Assembly (NCBI GenBank): GCA_025642075.2
Contig: JAODUO010000883.1
Coordinates: forward strand, 251,821-315,820
Source of the DNA: Ridgeia piscesae
Lineage: Eukaryota > Annelida > Polychaeta > Sabellida > Siboglinidae
DNA: 64,000 nt
Reading direction: 5' to 3'
Shown piece by piece: positions 1 through 14,100 of this stretch (positions are counted from its first letter, which is position 1; the number at the start of each line of letters is the position of its first letter). Made by a program: the position numbers and the translations under genes. The notes beneath the pieces were generated by a model. That model saw only the letters and a list, made by a program, of their open reading frames with translations, was not told where the DNA came from and ran no database searches.

Positions 1-1366
1 AATACTGGTTGCCATTTCTCTGACTATCTTCATGTTGGTGCAGTCACGGGGTTAATTATACAGTTTACACTGTAATTGGAATTGAAAATCCAGTTGCAGA
101 ATTGGAATTTGTGCTGTGCATTCCAAGGTAATTGGAATTGGTGAAAATGTAATTGGAATTTGTTTCAGTTATTTTTTAATTACACATACAATTTTGCTTC
201 TAAAAATGGAATTTGTTAAAATGTACATGATAGTGTATGGTAATGTTAGAAATTACATAATTAATTATAGTAATGGTGCTATAAAATAAGTAATTTTCTT
301 ATTTGAGTATGTTTATAGAGAGTTCATAATGTTATTTTTAAATGTAATTAATAATTGGAATTTAATTTTTTAAGGTGGAATTAATAATTTGTAATTGGAG
401 TTGATAATTGGGGTAATGTATCTGATCCCAAGTCTAAATGCGTGTCCAATCACATGGTGAGTGAGGCCCTGTCTGACATAAAACATCAATCCATGATACA
501 CTGTACGCTTTCATGAATTGTTGGGTTATATGTTCTTATTATCACCCTAACAGCCTTCACAAAGGTTCTGATTTCTTCTTTACTCAGTACTTGTTGTGCC
601 AGTGTGACAAATGGCTGTACAGGTAACAAATATGTTCGTCACATGAATTTCTGGGAGAGGAAAGCTGGCATTTATAAATGTTAATGTTATTTCCTTCCAG
701 ATGTTGATTATGTCATTGGTGTCTGGTTGTTGCAGAAGCACGCCTGCCTTGTTCTTAATGCTTTATGTAATAAAGCTGTGAGTCTGTGTAATGTTCCTGT
801 CTACTTCTCGCAGTTGACTGTAAAATCTCTGTCTAATCACGTGTGCGGAATTCATGGAGGTTCTATCTCCTTGTAGACTGCCTGGGTAGACACAGTCTAC
901 TATATTTCAAGTCAGTGATCAGGCTTGTTTTCAGTGACTTGCACTGATCAATCATCTGGCACAGCTAGCGGTTGGTGTTGTGAGCTACTTACTAGGCTCG
1001 CTTGCTCCAGGCAGGAGATGCTGTCCCCACTCGTCTTTGATCAAAATGTCAGCTGCTTGGTAAACGATTGTTTGTGGATTGTGTTGAAAACTCGGTGCTA
1101 AATATTGGGGTAACACTGAGAGAGTGCTGCTGGACAGGTCAAATGGAACCAACCCATCATTTCTCTAAATCAGGTTAGTGTATCTATTTATCGTGCCTAT
1201 TTTTCTTTCAGATTTGAAGCTACGTAAGATTGGATTCATATACATAAATGTTATTGCAGTTAAATTATATATTTTCATGGTGATAGTCAGCTGTACTTTA
1301 CAGAGTCGCCCAGTTAACTGAAGACGTGGACAGCCTGTTACGCCCTACACGTGCATTGTCTGCGTC
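1..1366. other. Upstream intron/flank of the SLC6 gene, no exon seen
   Basis: No coding exon could be supported here. The expected TM1-TM2 exons of the SLC6 gene, with a conserved signature around GNVWRFPY, are not visible in any frame, so they must lie further upstream. Positions 60-420 hold a degenerate, AT-rich cluster of the motif TAATTGGAATT in several spaced copies, probably an old repeat. Nothing else was recognised. Confidence 0.5.
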
Positions 1367-2107
1367 TGTTGCAGGTATTGGCTATGCCATTGTCATGATA
1401 TACCTGACGTGTCTGTCTGTTGCAGGTATTGGCTATGCCATTATCATGATACACCTGACATGTCGGTCTGTTGCAGGTATTGGCTATGCCATTGTCATGA
1501 TACACCTGACATGTCTGTCTGTTGCAGGTATTGGCCATGCCATTGTCATGATACACCTGACGTGTCTGTCTGTTTCATGTATTGGCTATGCCATTGTTGT
1601 GATACACCTGACGTGTTGGTCTGTTGCAGGTATTGGCCATGCCATTGTCATGATACACCTGACATGTCTGTCTGTCTATTGGCTATGCCATTGTCGTGAT
1701 ACACCTGACGTGTCTGTCTGTTGCAGGTATTGGCTATGCCATTGTCGTGATACACCTGACGTGTCTGTCTGTTGCAGGTATTGGCCATGCCATTGTCGTG
1801 ATACACCTGACGTGTCTGTCTGTTTCATGTATTGGCTATGCCATTGTCGTGATAGACCTGACGTGTTGGTCTGTTGCAGGTATTGGCTATGCCATTGTCG
1901 TGATACACCTGACGTGTTGGTCTGTTGCAGGTATTGGCTATGCCATTGTCGTGATACACCTGACGTGTTGGTCTGTTGCAGGTATTGGCTATGCCATTGT
2001 CTGATACACCTGACATGTCTGTCTGTCGTCTATTGGCTATGCCATTGTCATGATACACCTGACATGTCGGTCTGTTGCAGGTATTGGCTATGCCATTGTC
2101 GTGATCC
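1367..2107 (+). repeat. 51-bp tandem array duplicating the acceptor of the TM3 exon (about 15 copies)
   Basis: The unit is 51 bp. It contains a polypyrimidine/TTGCAG acceptor followed by the first bases of the real exon at 2081, encoding GIGYAIVVI. Fifteen copies of the exon-like core can be counted, and the last one continues into the genuine exon. Being 17 codons long, most consecutive units stay open in the exon frame. Two units near 1675 and 2027 are shortened, which breaks the frame. Copies differ by a few substitutions. Confidence 0.9.
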
Positions 2108-5100
2108 TGCTACTCATGAACACGTACTACAACGTGCTCATCGCGTACGCTCTCTTCTACATGTTTGCGTCCATCACCAATGAGTTGCCGTGGGCGCGCT
2201 GCAACAACCTGTGGAACACAGAGAACTGCATCGAGTCGCGATATGGTGAGATTGCTATGTGTAGTTGGAAGTATCTTCAGAGAAAACTGTGTATCAATAC
2301 AGACTGCCTCCTGCGTACATTCTGAGGGGTGCCGTGGCGCAGTGGGTAGGGCAGCGCATCTCAATTAAGAGGACCAGTGTTCAGACCCTTTCGGTATGAT
2401 TTTGTGGCTTGGAAGTTGATTTACTCTGTATTACTGTAAACTGATTAGGGCTGTAACATTCTAATGGAGTCGTTTAATATAGGAAGGAATGCAGTTTTTT
2501 TTTGGATTTGACAATTCAATGCTTTAATACACAATTACATTTTATATCTAGTTTTATATAATAGGGCGTGCAAGTCTCCCGCGTGAAAACGAGGCTGGGG
2601 GCAGTTGGGGGCAGGAGGTCCATATACTCCATGTTAACATATAGGACTTTGTTTTGTTTTTGGTTGTAATAATCGAAATAGCATATTTCAGTTATATTGT
2701 CCGAAGGATTATTACAAGCAGAAGCAGTGGAACACTTTGCCGGTGACACTGATCACAGAAATCATGAATTTTAATTGATTATTATGGTGGTTGCCATGGC
2801 AATAGCGGCGAGTACTTGTGTTTAGCGATCTTGACTAATAATGAAGAGTTCCAGTTTTCGCGCAGTACAACCCGTTTGGGCCAAACCTATACATGTGTTA
2901 TGATTATTTGCATTTAGACAACTTGTCAGATATAAGTGCTTATCAAAATTACAATGTACAGCAATGTAAAATGCAAATTCCATAAAAAAGACACATACGG
3001 TCTAACATCGTGTCTATTATCTGCACTACGTAAATCGCCATGTGTCTATGATAGTGGGATAAACTCAATATTAAATCGGACATTTAAGATAAGAAACATA
3101 TAACAAGATATTTGTGATCTGATTTTCCTAGTATTCATCAGTCGGAAGCTACAACTGTCATCCATCGTTAGAATATTATTCTTGTGTCTAGTCCCCAATT
3201 AGTCTCGCTTAGTCCCCAATAAGCAGGCCCTATTATTAGTAATTACTTAATTACTAGGTCAACATCAATGTTTGCAGTTGTAAGCATGGATCACAGAAAG
3301 TTTTTAACAACTACAGAAATGTGAGTCCATTTAAAAAACATTTCTTTGGTTAAACAAAACGTGGCATTCAAATCATAAATGCTCACTTGGGGAGTCATGT
3401 GAAAACTGTTTAAATGCATCTGTTTTGTGTGTAGATGGACCGTCAAACAAAAGTGGAGCAATAGACGCAAGCAATAATTCAACAAACTTACGTTTTCTCC
3501 TGAAGACACCGACAGAAGAGTTCTTTGAGTAAGTACAGTAGTCATTCTCTTACTCTTTATTCACTCTTATTGGTTACCCATAAATTACTTAATTTCTGTT
3601 TTCTAAGGTCATAGGGGTGATCAACGTGAATCTGTTGTTTCTGGCACTATGTCCTTGTGCCATATGTTTTGTAGAAATTATATGCGGTAAATGCTGTCTA
3701 AACTTGTTTTGTGTTTGTGGTAATAATCTGCTACAAGTGTTATCTGGCGTTGAGCAAGTAGGCTGTCTCTAAACATGTTTTGGGTTTGTCACCTGCAATT
3801 GACTGATTAGGTTCTCTCTAACCATGTTTTGTGTATGTAGGAACCGCCTTCTACACATGTCGTCTGGCATTGACTGGGTAGACTCTGACCGTGTCTTGTG
3901 TCTGTAGGAACCACCTTCTACACATGTCGTCTGGCTTTGACCGGGTAGACTCTGTCTGACCGTGTCTTGTGTCTGTAGGAACCACCTTCTACACATGTCG
4001 TCTGGCTTTGACCGGGTAGACTCTGTCTGACCGTGTCTTGTGTCTGTAGGAACCACTTTCTACACGTGTCGTCTGGCATTGACCGGGTAGACTCTGTCTG
4101 ACCGTGTCTTGTGTCTGTAGGAACCACCTTCTACACGTGTCGTCTGGCATTGACCAGGTAGACTCTGTCTGATCGTGTCTTGTGTCTGTAGGAACCACTT
4201 TCTACACATGTCGTCTGGCATTGACCAGGTAGACTCTGTCTGATCGTGTCTTGTGTCTGTAGGAACCACCTTCTACACATGTCGTCTGGCATTGACCAGG
4301 TAGACTCTGTCTGACCGTGTCTTGTGTCTGTAGGAACCACCTTCTACACATGTCGTCTGGCTTTGACCGGGTAGACTCTGTCTGACCGTGTCTTGTGTCT
4401 GTAGGAACCACCTTCTACACATGTCGTCTGGCTTTGACCGGGTAGACTCTGTCTGACCGTGTCTTGTGTCTGTAGGAACCACCTTCTACACATGTCGTCT
4501 GGCTTTGACCGGGTAGACTCTGTCTGACCGTGTCTTGTGTCTGTAGGAACCACCTTCTACACATGTCGTCTGGCTTTTACCGGGTAGACTCTGTCTGACC
4601 GTGTCTTGTGTCTGTAGGAACCACCTTCTACACATGTCGTCTGGCTTTGACCGGGTAGACTCTGTCTGACCGTGTCTTGTGTCTGTAGGAACCACCTTCT
4701 ACACATGTCGTCTGGCTTTGACCGGGTAGACTCTGTCTGACCGTGTCTTGTGTCTGTAGGAACCACCTTCTACACATGTCGTCTGGCTTTGACCAGGTAG
4801 ACTCTGTCTGACCGTGTCTTGTGTCTGTAGGAACCACCTTCTACACATGTCGTCTGGCTTTGACCGGGTAGACTCTGTCTGACCGTGTCTTGTGTCTGTA
4901 GGAACCACCTTCTACACATGTCGTCTGGCTTTGACCGGGTAGACTCTGTCTGACCGTGTCTTGTGTCTGTAGGAACCACCTTCTACACATGTCGTCTGGC
5001 TTTGACCAGGTAGACTCTGTCTGACCGTGTCTTGTGTCTGTAGGAACCACCTTCTACACATGTCGTCTGGCTTTGACCGGGTAGACTCTGTCTGACCGTG

Positions 5101-8100
5101 TCTTGTGTCTGTAGGAACCACCTTCTACACATGTCGTCTGGCATTGACCAGGTAGACTCTGTCTGACCGTGTCTTGTGTCTGTGGGAACCACCTTCTACA
5201 CATGTCGTCTGGCATTGACCAGGTAGACTCTGTCTGACCGTGTCTTGTGTCTGTGGGAACCACCTTCTACACATGTCGTCTGGCATTGACCAGGTAGACT
5301 CTGTCTGACCGTGTCTTGTGTCTGTAGGAACCACCTTCTACACATGTCGTCTGGCATTGACCAGGTAGACTCTGTCTGACCGTGTCTTGTGTCTGTAGGA
5401 ACCACCTTCTACACATGTCGTCTGGCATTGACAAGGTAGACTCTGTCTGACCGTGTCTTGTGTCTGTGGGAACCACCTTCTACACATGTCGTCTGGCATT
5501 GACCGGGTAGACTCTGTCTGACCGTGTCTTGTGTCTGTAGGAACCACCTTCTACACATGTCGTCTGGCTTTGACCGGGTAGACTCTGTCTGACCGTGTCT
5601 TGTGTCTGTAGGAACCACCTTCTACACATGTCGTCTGGCATTGACCAGGTAGACTCTGTCTGACCGTGTCTTGTGTCTGTGGGAACCACCTTCTACACAT
5701 GTCGTCTGGCATTGACCAGGTAGACTCTGTCTGACCGTGTCTTGTGTCTGTGGGAACCACCTTCTACACATGTCGTCTGGCATTGACCAGGTAGACTCTG
5801 TCTGACCGTGTCTTGTGTCTGTAGGAACCACCTTCTACACATGTCGTCTGGCATTGACCAGGTAGACTCTGTCTGACCGTGTCTTGTGTCTGTAGGAACC
5901 ACCTTCTACACATGTCGTCTGGCATTGACAAGGTAGACTCTGTCTGACCGTGTCTTGTGTCTGTAGGAACCACCTTCTACACATGTCGTCTGCCATTGAC
6001 CAGGTAGACTCTGTCTGACCGCGTCTTGTGTCTGTAGGAACCACCTTCTACACGTGTCGTCTGGCATTGACCAGGTAGACTCTGTCTGACCGTGTCTTGT
6101 GTCTGTAGGAACCACCTTCTACACATGTCGTCTGGCATTGACCAGGTAGACTCTGTCTGACCGTGTCTTGTGTCTGTAGGAACCACCTTCTACACATGTC
6201 GTCTGGCATTGACCAGGTCGGCTCCCTCCAGTGGCCTCTCATTGTGTGCCTGGGCGTCTCCTGGTTCACATGTTTCATGTGTCTCTACAAGGGCATCAAG
6301 TCCATGGGAAAGGTCAGTCTCCCACAAGGAATGTCTTCCCAATGTTTGCAAGTCTCTGAATATTTCTTTGTTTTGTTTAATTGTTTGTTCTGCTGCTTGT
6401 TGTAGGTCTATGAACCTCTTGCTTCATGTTAGGACGCTGGTGATTAGTTAACATATTTCATTTAAAATAAGTAAAATAAGAAAGTAAAATAAGTGAATAA
6501 TTAAAATCAAAATTAACGAATTAAAACAAGTTCCATTTAAACTAAAGACATCAGTTGGAAAGTGCACACAATTATAAACATCCTTCCTGAGAAATATTAA
6601 AAAGATTGCATTCCTCTTCACTATGAGCGTTCCCTACAGATTCTGGAATACTGCCTACAATATTGCACCCACATTGGACATAGTTTACAAATTACTATAA
6701 CCTTATTGATCAGTCCCACTGTCTTATGAAACTGTCCACTTGTGGAAATATATTCTGAACCGGTCTGTTGTGCATGAATCATGTATAGTGTTACTGACGT
6801 ATCGGTGAGATGGTTTATTATTAGGTGCGCGCTACAGAGAACTGTACATTATATGTAAATCTGACTCTGTTTACACAATTTATGTTATGTTATTTAACAT
6901 GGTTCCAGGCTGTCATCTTCACTACAATTTTCTCGTACGCCATTTTGGCCGTTCTGCTCATCCGCGGCGTGACACTGAAGGGATCAGCTGAAGGGATCAT
7001 CTATTATCTCAAGCCAGACTTCACGAAACTGGCGAACCTGCAGGTGTGTTCAGCACTGAGTCATTTGACTTCAGACCATGTTTGATTTTCATTTAACACT
7101 TCCTTTATTGCCTGTCAGGTTTTTCCACTAGGGTATTCACAGTTTGCAGACATTAATTAGCCTTTATTCACACATGTGCTGTATAAAATTTGTTTACTAT
7201 AGACAGCAGTGGATATGTTGTTACCTAGCAACCATGATGACATATCAGTATTTAAGCTGGGTTTTTCGTGATTTTTACCTCCATTCTAACGTATTTGCAA
7301 ATTTGGAAGATATTGCTACAGTGATCAGCAGAGGGCTACGCATGACATGCAGATACGTCAAAATACAACATATAGCATAAAATTGTTTAGACACAAGTCA
7401 CACAATTAAGATATGTCGTTGTGGATGTTAGGCAGCAATTTGTGCAGTAATTTCATCATAATAATAATGGCATATGGCGCAGAAACATGGGCACTCACCA
7501 CCCAAGCAAAGAACAAGTTACCCGCAGTACAAACAAAGATGGAAAGGAGTATGTTAAACATCACATACCGGAGCAGAAAAACAAACACCCGGGTAACAAA
7601 AAGACAAAGGTCACAGACGTGATTGAACAAGTCAGAAGACAAAGTGGATCTGGGCAGGGCATGTCAGCAGGATACGAGATAACCAATGGACACTGTGTAT
7701 CACCACCTGGAAACCCTACGAAAGGAAAAGACCTAGAGGAAGACCGGCGAGAGGGTGAAGAGACGAACTAGACGACTACTGAATGGGTACCATCTGACAG
7801 AGGATAGCGCAAGTTAGGCAGATGTGGAAGCAGCATCCTGAGGCCTTCGTCAAACCACGTGACACTATGGCTGCACAATGATGATGACGAATGAATAATG
7901 TAACTTTTTATAGCACTGGTATCCGCCACGTGGTGGCGCTAATGGCACTTGTAGATTATTTTGTTCATCAAACACATAAAACATCATGCGAAAACAATAA
8001 TATTAATGCTAATAAAACGACATTTGAAAAACATTAATATAATTACCATTTGCTATAGAATTAATAAAAACTGTGACATAATTATCAAAGTAAAGTTTCT

Positions 8101-11100
8101 AAATATGTAAGTACAATAAAAAAACAGCTGCTTGTAGGAAAATAATTTAAACATTTGTTTCATAAAATGTAAACACTGAACAGAACATGTCCAGGAAAAG
8201 TGGCTGAGAAGTTGATATTGTGTTTGAATGCACGCAATTGCCAGAAGTGTAAAGAGTGGTAGATGGCCCTGCAAGGCCATAGCTTGCAGCTCACTGCTAA
8301 CATACTTAACTTCACCTTTATAAGCACTTGCTGTGATGCTGTGTTTCTGTTTATCAAGTACAGGTTATTTAACATTGTACTATGACTGTGTTAGATATTT
8401 ATTGATGCATGAACTCAATCAAGTGTTAATTACTTAAAAATCCATTATCAGTTCGATTACTTTTGCTCCTCGCGTTTGAGACTAATTTCACGAAAAAGCA
8501 AACCTACGAAGTCTCCCCTGTGACATGCTAATTCGTTTATGCATATATGTGCCTTCGTTTTTATGAAATAAACAGAAAACTCAGAAAAAAATAAAAAGCT
8601 TCGGTAGCGAATTGTAGAACCACACATCTGAGTTGTTGTGACATCCGGAAAGGACTGTAGCTTGAAAATCTTGCGTGATCGATCATTGTGTGCCTGGTGT
8701 GATCTTGGATTCTGCCCAGTTTAAACAAATGGCTCCAGCTGTAGCCAACGTGATCGGTTTTCTTCTGCTACCCGGTGTAACGCTGATTGGTTTTTTATAC
8801 AATAAAAAATAATTAATAGTTCTTTTATTAAGCAAACTGCGCTTATTACTTGACCTATTTATATAGAACGCTACTGGACATGAAAGAAAAGGATTGGCCA
8901 TGGGCAAAACGAAATGATTGGGAAGCTTTAATTAAATTATAAACCGAATATGTTAAAACTTGACTTTTTATCATTGTTTTGTTTTGACTGTGCAACCATT
9001 AAGGTTGTGTATTATCACTGATCTAGTAATAAAAAAGTAAAAAACATTATTTAACCTTGATATTTGACCTTGTGTCGTCAGGTGTGGGGGGAGGCATCAG
9101 CCCAGGCCCTTGCCTCCCTGTCCCTGGGCGGTGGTGGATGGATCACCCTGTCTAGCTACAACAAATTCAAGAACAGGTGTGACAGGTACGTGGAGTGTAG
9201 CTTCGTTCTTGTAATAAACCAGCGTCACTTTTTACAACAGTTTTCTGATCACTGAGTAATGTTTTTAATAATTGATACTGCGGACCGTTTCACTAGCATA
9301 AAGAGCCCTCCCAAAAAAATTCATCATTACATAAAATATGTTGTTAAATTTGAGGGTTTTTCAAAACACAAATCCATTGCTATGTTACTGAGGACACTAT
9401 TTCCATGACACACCAGTGACAATGTCCCGCTGGTGCGTCGTGGTGTTGACACTTGACAGTTTCCAGGTATTCATGATCACTGTTAATGATCACAATTATT
9501 TTCAAGTGCAAAGTCAGGTTTAAGAGAAGTGATCCCCTGGTATATACATATGTATAAATTAAGATAAATGCCTGAATCATAAAATTCAAATGTTGGTTGT
9601 AACTAATATTGATGGTCTACAGATATTTCATATTAAATGTTTGTTGAAAGTATGTTTTTTCGTAGTTTCTTAGTTGTTTAACCTGTTCTTTTGGGTATGT
9701 ATGAACTGGATTGAAACAATAAAAATAATTCTACTTTTAGTTTTTCTTCTCTGTCTCAAGTTGATAGGCTTGACCAGTGGTCAGTGTGAACATCAATTAC
9801 CGTGTTGTAGGGATGCCTGGCTGGTTGGACTGGGCAATGCACTGACCAGTCTGTTTGCTGGATTTGTCATCTTCAGTGTGTTGGGTCACATGGCCTACAA
9901 GAAGGACGTCCCAGTGGATAAGGTGACAGCGAGTGGTGAGGTCTACTTGTCTTGTGGGGTCAGACCAGTATTTGCGATGTGTTCTAACGAAATGAGTCGT
10001 ATGCCAGCGAACTTTGCTTCAAGTTTTTTCCCCCCGATGATTTTGACTGTCACCAAAAACTTTAATATCTTTTCTGTCAAGTGGCAATGCTTATTTTTCT
10101 TTTATATTAATATTTAGTACATTTTATCACCTTTTTAGAAAGATTTAAATTTCACACATGAATTGGTAAAATAGTACCAATAAATCGGATTTGTTTGAGT
10201 CTTATTCTTTGGGGTTTCCGTAGACACATAGCGGACATATTTGGTACTACAAGAATGCTCAGAGCGCCCTTTTTCGGAATGCTTATCAAGAGAGGCCTAT
10301 CTGTAAAGAAACCTAGCCCATTGCGGGAACATGGTTGGTAGCGGGCCCTCCTGATTGGGTTAAATCTGTGCAGGCAGCCACAGTGCACACTCACTAACTG
10401 TAAATAAGCCTGGTTGATTGGGTCGCTGCTGCAAAACCTTGCTAAATACGCGGATTATATGGCAATAATCTCAAGCAAACAGCACGATATATCTTCGACA
10501 ACAAACATGACTTGGGAGTTTAATTCGAAAGGTTCAAATGGAGTAATATAAGCAAAACGACTGATTTTGGAACAACAACGTACTCGATCATGTGCTTACG
10601 TGACTGCGAACTTCATGTGGTTTTTTTTCAGTTTGGACTTTTGTACCCCAGGCACGTTCAGTGTCAAATAACTTTGGCTATGCGTGAGCTAGATCCCTGA
10701 TTTTTACACTGTTGGAAAGCTTAATAATATATGATCTTTCCAATGGTGAAACTAACAAATTTTTTTTTGAACATACGACTCAATCACATCACAGAACACA
10801 TCACATTTAGTTGATGTTGTGACAGTGAGTGGTGAAGGACATGCCTTGTGGGGTCAGATCACTATTTCATTTAATTAGTGACAGTGAGCTGTGACGTCTA
10901 AGAAAAGGCCACCACTATCAAATGATTGCAATGCAAACACACCAGGCTGTATTCCATAAAATGCGTCTGTTTAAACATCACATCCTGGTCCTTATCGTGG
11001 TGGTCATGTGACATGTCTGTTGCAGGCCCGGGTCTGGCGTTTGTGGCATACCCCGAGGGCCTGGCACTGATTCCCTTCGCCCCATTCTGGGCTGTCTGCT

Positions 11101-14100
11101 TCTTCTTCATGATGTTTACCGTTGGTCTCGACAGTCTGGTGAGTGCAGCCAGAACTACTGAATGGCAGATACTGCAGAACGATATTTTTACATCTGGGAA
11201 CCATTAATTAGACAGAGAAATTAAGTTGCAATGTTTATAGTTTGGTTAGATTGTTTTATATATTCTGATCGAGTTTTATGTGGTTTTGTTGAATGGATAG
11301 TCAGTATATACAAGGTTTAACAAGTTTAACAAGGTTGCCATGTAGAGCCAAGCCCCAGACGGCAGTGAACAAGGAAGCCTTCGGCTTATCGAGAATTCAC
11401 TAAAATATAATAATTTCTTATAAAATTATACAGGAATTAATATTAAAATTAAACAAAATAAAAATGCCACTAAAACTGCTACTAATTAAAATACATGGTC
11501 TCTATAAATACATCAGTAAAATAAAAATTACATAAAATGTCCCACAATAATAACAATTTGTTATAATAATAAATAAATAAAAAAATATATATGACTAGAT
11601 AATTAATTTGGAAATAAAATAATTGGTAAAAATAATAAAATATTCATCCTAGGTATAACACGCCCTTGCCAGATAACTGTAAATTTTATTTTTAAACATT
11701 TACACTGCTTGCATTGACACAGTTTATTCCAGTTATTTATTATTCTCTGGGAGAATGAATACTTTCTTGTCTCTACTTATAATACGGCTTTACTAATGCT
11801 GCCTTATGTCCTCTTGTCATATTATCTTCTTTTAGTTTTAAGGAACATTTTGCTATCTATAACCTCATACCCATTCAATATCTTAAAAACTTCTATCAGG
11901 TCACCTCTTAATCTTCTTGTCTCTAATGTGATTAATCCACATTCTAACAGGCGTCTTTCATAAGAGAAATGTTTAAGTTCAGGAATAAGCATAGTTGCCC
12001 TGTAGTGAAGTACAACTATGTACCTTTGTTAAACTAGTCATTCTGTGTGCTTCATATCTCGTATATCAGACTTTCATGGGTTTATATCCCTTTAAAGAAA
12101 ACCAGTGCAGTATCTCATCATCAGGACTGATCAAAGTGCTTTACACTTTACACCCTGGAAGATCTGTTCAATCAAACACCATTAATTTTTGACTTGTCAG
12201 AGAAGCATTGAGCCACGCTGCAATTAATGCACAAAGGCTGCTTGCACAAATGTCCACCAATGTCTATAGCCAGGTGAGTAAACTGGAGCAGTGTAGAGTG
12301 AAACAGCTTGCGCAAGGTTCCACACTGCAGCACGTGATTCGAACCTGGGTCTCGTAGTTAAGAGTCTGAAACTCTACCCCTGAGCCACTGCATTCTATAA
12401 GATGCTGATGAGATAAACAGTGCTCCCCCTCACTGTGTGTTGTAGTTTGGTCAGGTGGAGAGTTGATGAGATAAACAGTGCTGCCCCTCACTGTGTGTTG
12501 TAGTTTGGTCAGGTGGAGAGTTGATGAGATAAACAGTGCTGCCCCTCACTGTGTGTTGTAGTTTGGTCAGGTGGAGAGTTGATGAGATAAACAGTGCCGC
12601 CCCTCACAGTGTGTTGTAGTTTGGTCAGGTGGAGAGTTGAAGAGATAAACAGTGCTGCCCCCCACTGTGTGTTGTAGTTTGGTCAGGTGGAGAGTTGATG
12701 AGATAAACAGTGCTGCCCTCACTGTGTGTTGTAGTTTGGTCAGGTGGAGAGTTGATGAGATAAACAGTGCTGCCCCTCACTGTGTGTTGTAGTTTGGTCA
12801 GGTGGAGAGTTGATGAGATAAACAGTGCTGCCCCTCACTGTGTGTTGTAGTTTGGTCAGGTGGAGAGTTGATGAGATAAACAGTGCTGCCCCTCACTGTG
12901 TGTTGTAGTTTGGTCAGGTGGAGAGTTGATGAGATAAACAGTGCTGCCCCTCACTGTGTGTTGTAGTTTGGTCAGGTGGAGAGTTGATGAGATAAACAGT
13001 GCTGCCCTCACTGTGTGTTGTAGTTTGGTCAGGTGGAGAGTTGATGAGATAAACAGTGCTGCCCCTCACTGTGTGTTGTAGTTTGGTCAGGTGGAGAGTT
13101 GATGAGATAAACAGTGCTGCCCTCACTGTGTGTTGTAGTTTGGTCAGGTGGAGAGTTGATGAGATAAACAGTGCTGCCCCTCACTGTGTGTTGTAGTTTG
13201 GTCAGGTGGAGAGTTGATGAGATAAACAGTGCTGCCCTCACTGTGTGTTGTAGTTTGGTCAGGTGGAGAGTTGATGAGATAAACAGTGCTGCCCTCACTG
13301 TGTGTTGTAGTTTGGTCAGGTGGAGAGTTGATGAGATAAACAGTGCTGCCCTCACTGTGTGTTGTAGTTTGGTCAGGTGGAGAGTTGATGAGATAACAGT
13401 GCCGCCCCTCACTGTGTGTTGTAGTTTGGTCAGGTGGAGAGTTGATGAGATAAACAGTGCTGCCCCTCACTGTGTGTTGTAGTTTGGTCAGGTGGAGAGT
13501 TGATGAGATAAACAGTGCTGCCCCTCACTGTGTGTTGTAGTTTGGTCAGGTGGAGAGTTGATGAGATAAACAGTGCTGCCCCTCACTGTGTGTTGTAGTT
13601 TGGTCAGGTGGAGAGTTGATGAGATAAACAGTGCTGCCCCTCACTGTGTGTTGTAGTTTGGTCAGGTGGAGAGTTGATGAGATAAACAGTGCTGCCCCTC
13701 ACTGTGTGTTGTAGTTTGGTCAGGTGGAGAGTTGATGAGATAAACAGTGCTGCCCCTCACTGTGTGTTGTAGTTTGGTCAGGTGGAGAGTTGATGAGATA
13801 AACAGTGCTGCCCCTCACTGTGTGTTGTAGTTTGGTCAGGTGGAGAGTTGATGAGATAAACAGTGCTGCCCTCACTGTGTGTTGTAGTTTGGTCAGGTGG
13901 AGAGTTGATGAGATAAACAGTGCTGCCCCTCACTGTGTGTTGTAGTTTGGTCAGGTGGAGAGTTGATGAGATAAACAGTGCTGCCCCTCACTGTGTGTTG
14001 TAGTTTGGTCAGGTGGAGAGTTGATGAGATAAACAGTGCTGCCCTCACTGTGTGTTGTAGTTTGGTCAGGTGGAGAGTTGATGAGATAAACAGTGCTGCC

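Noticed and set aside
2786..7232. RFX X-box-like palindromes at 2790-2803 and 7220-7232
   Set aside because: Good matches to the motif but deep in SLC6 introns, far from the ciliary gene KIFAP3 promoter. No evidence of function.
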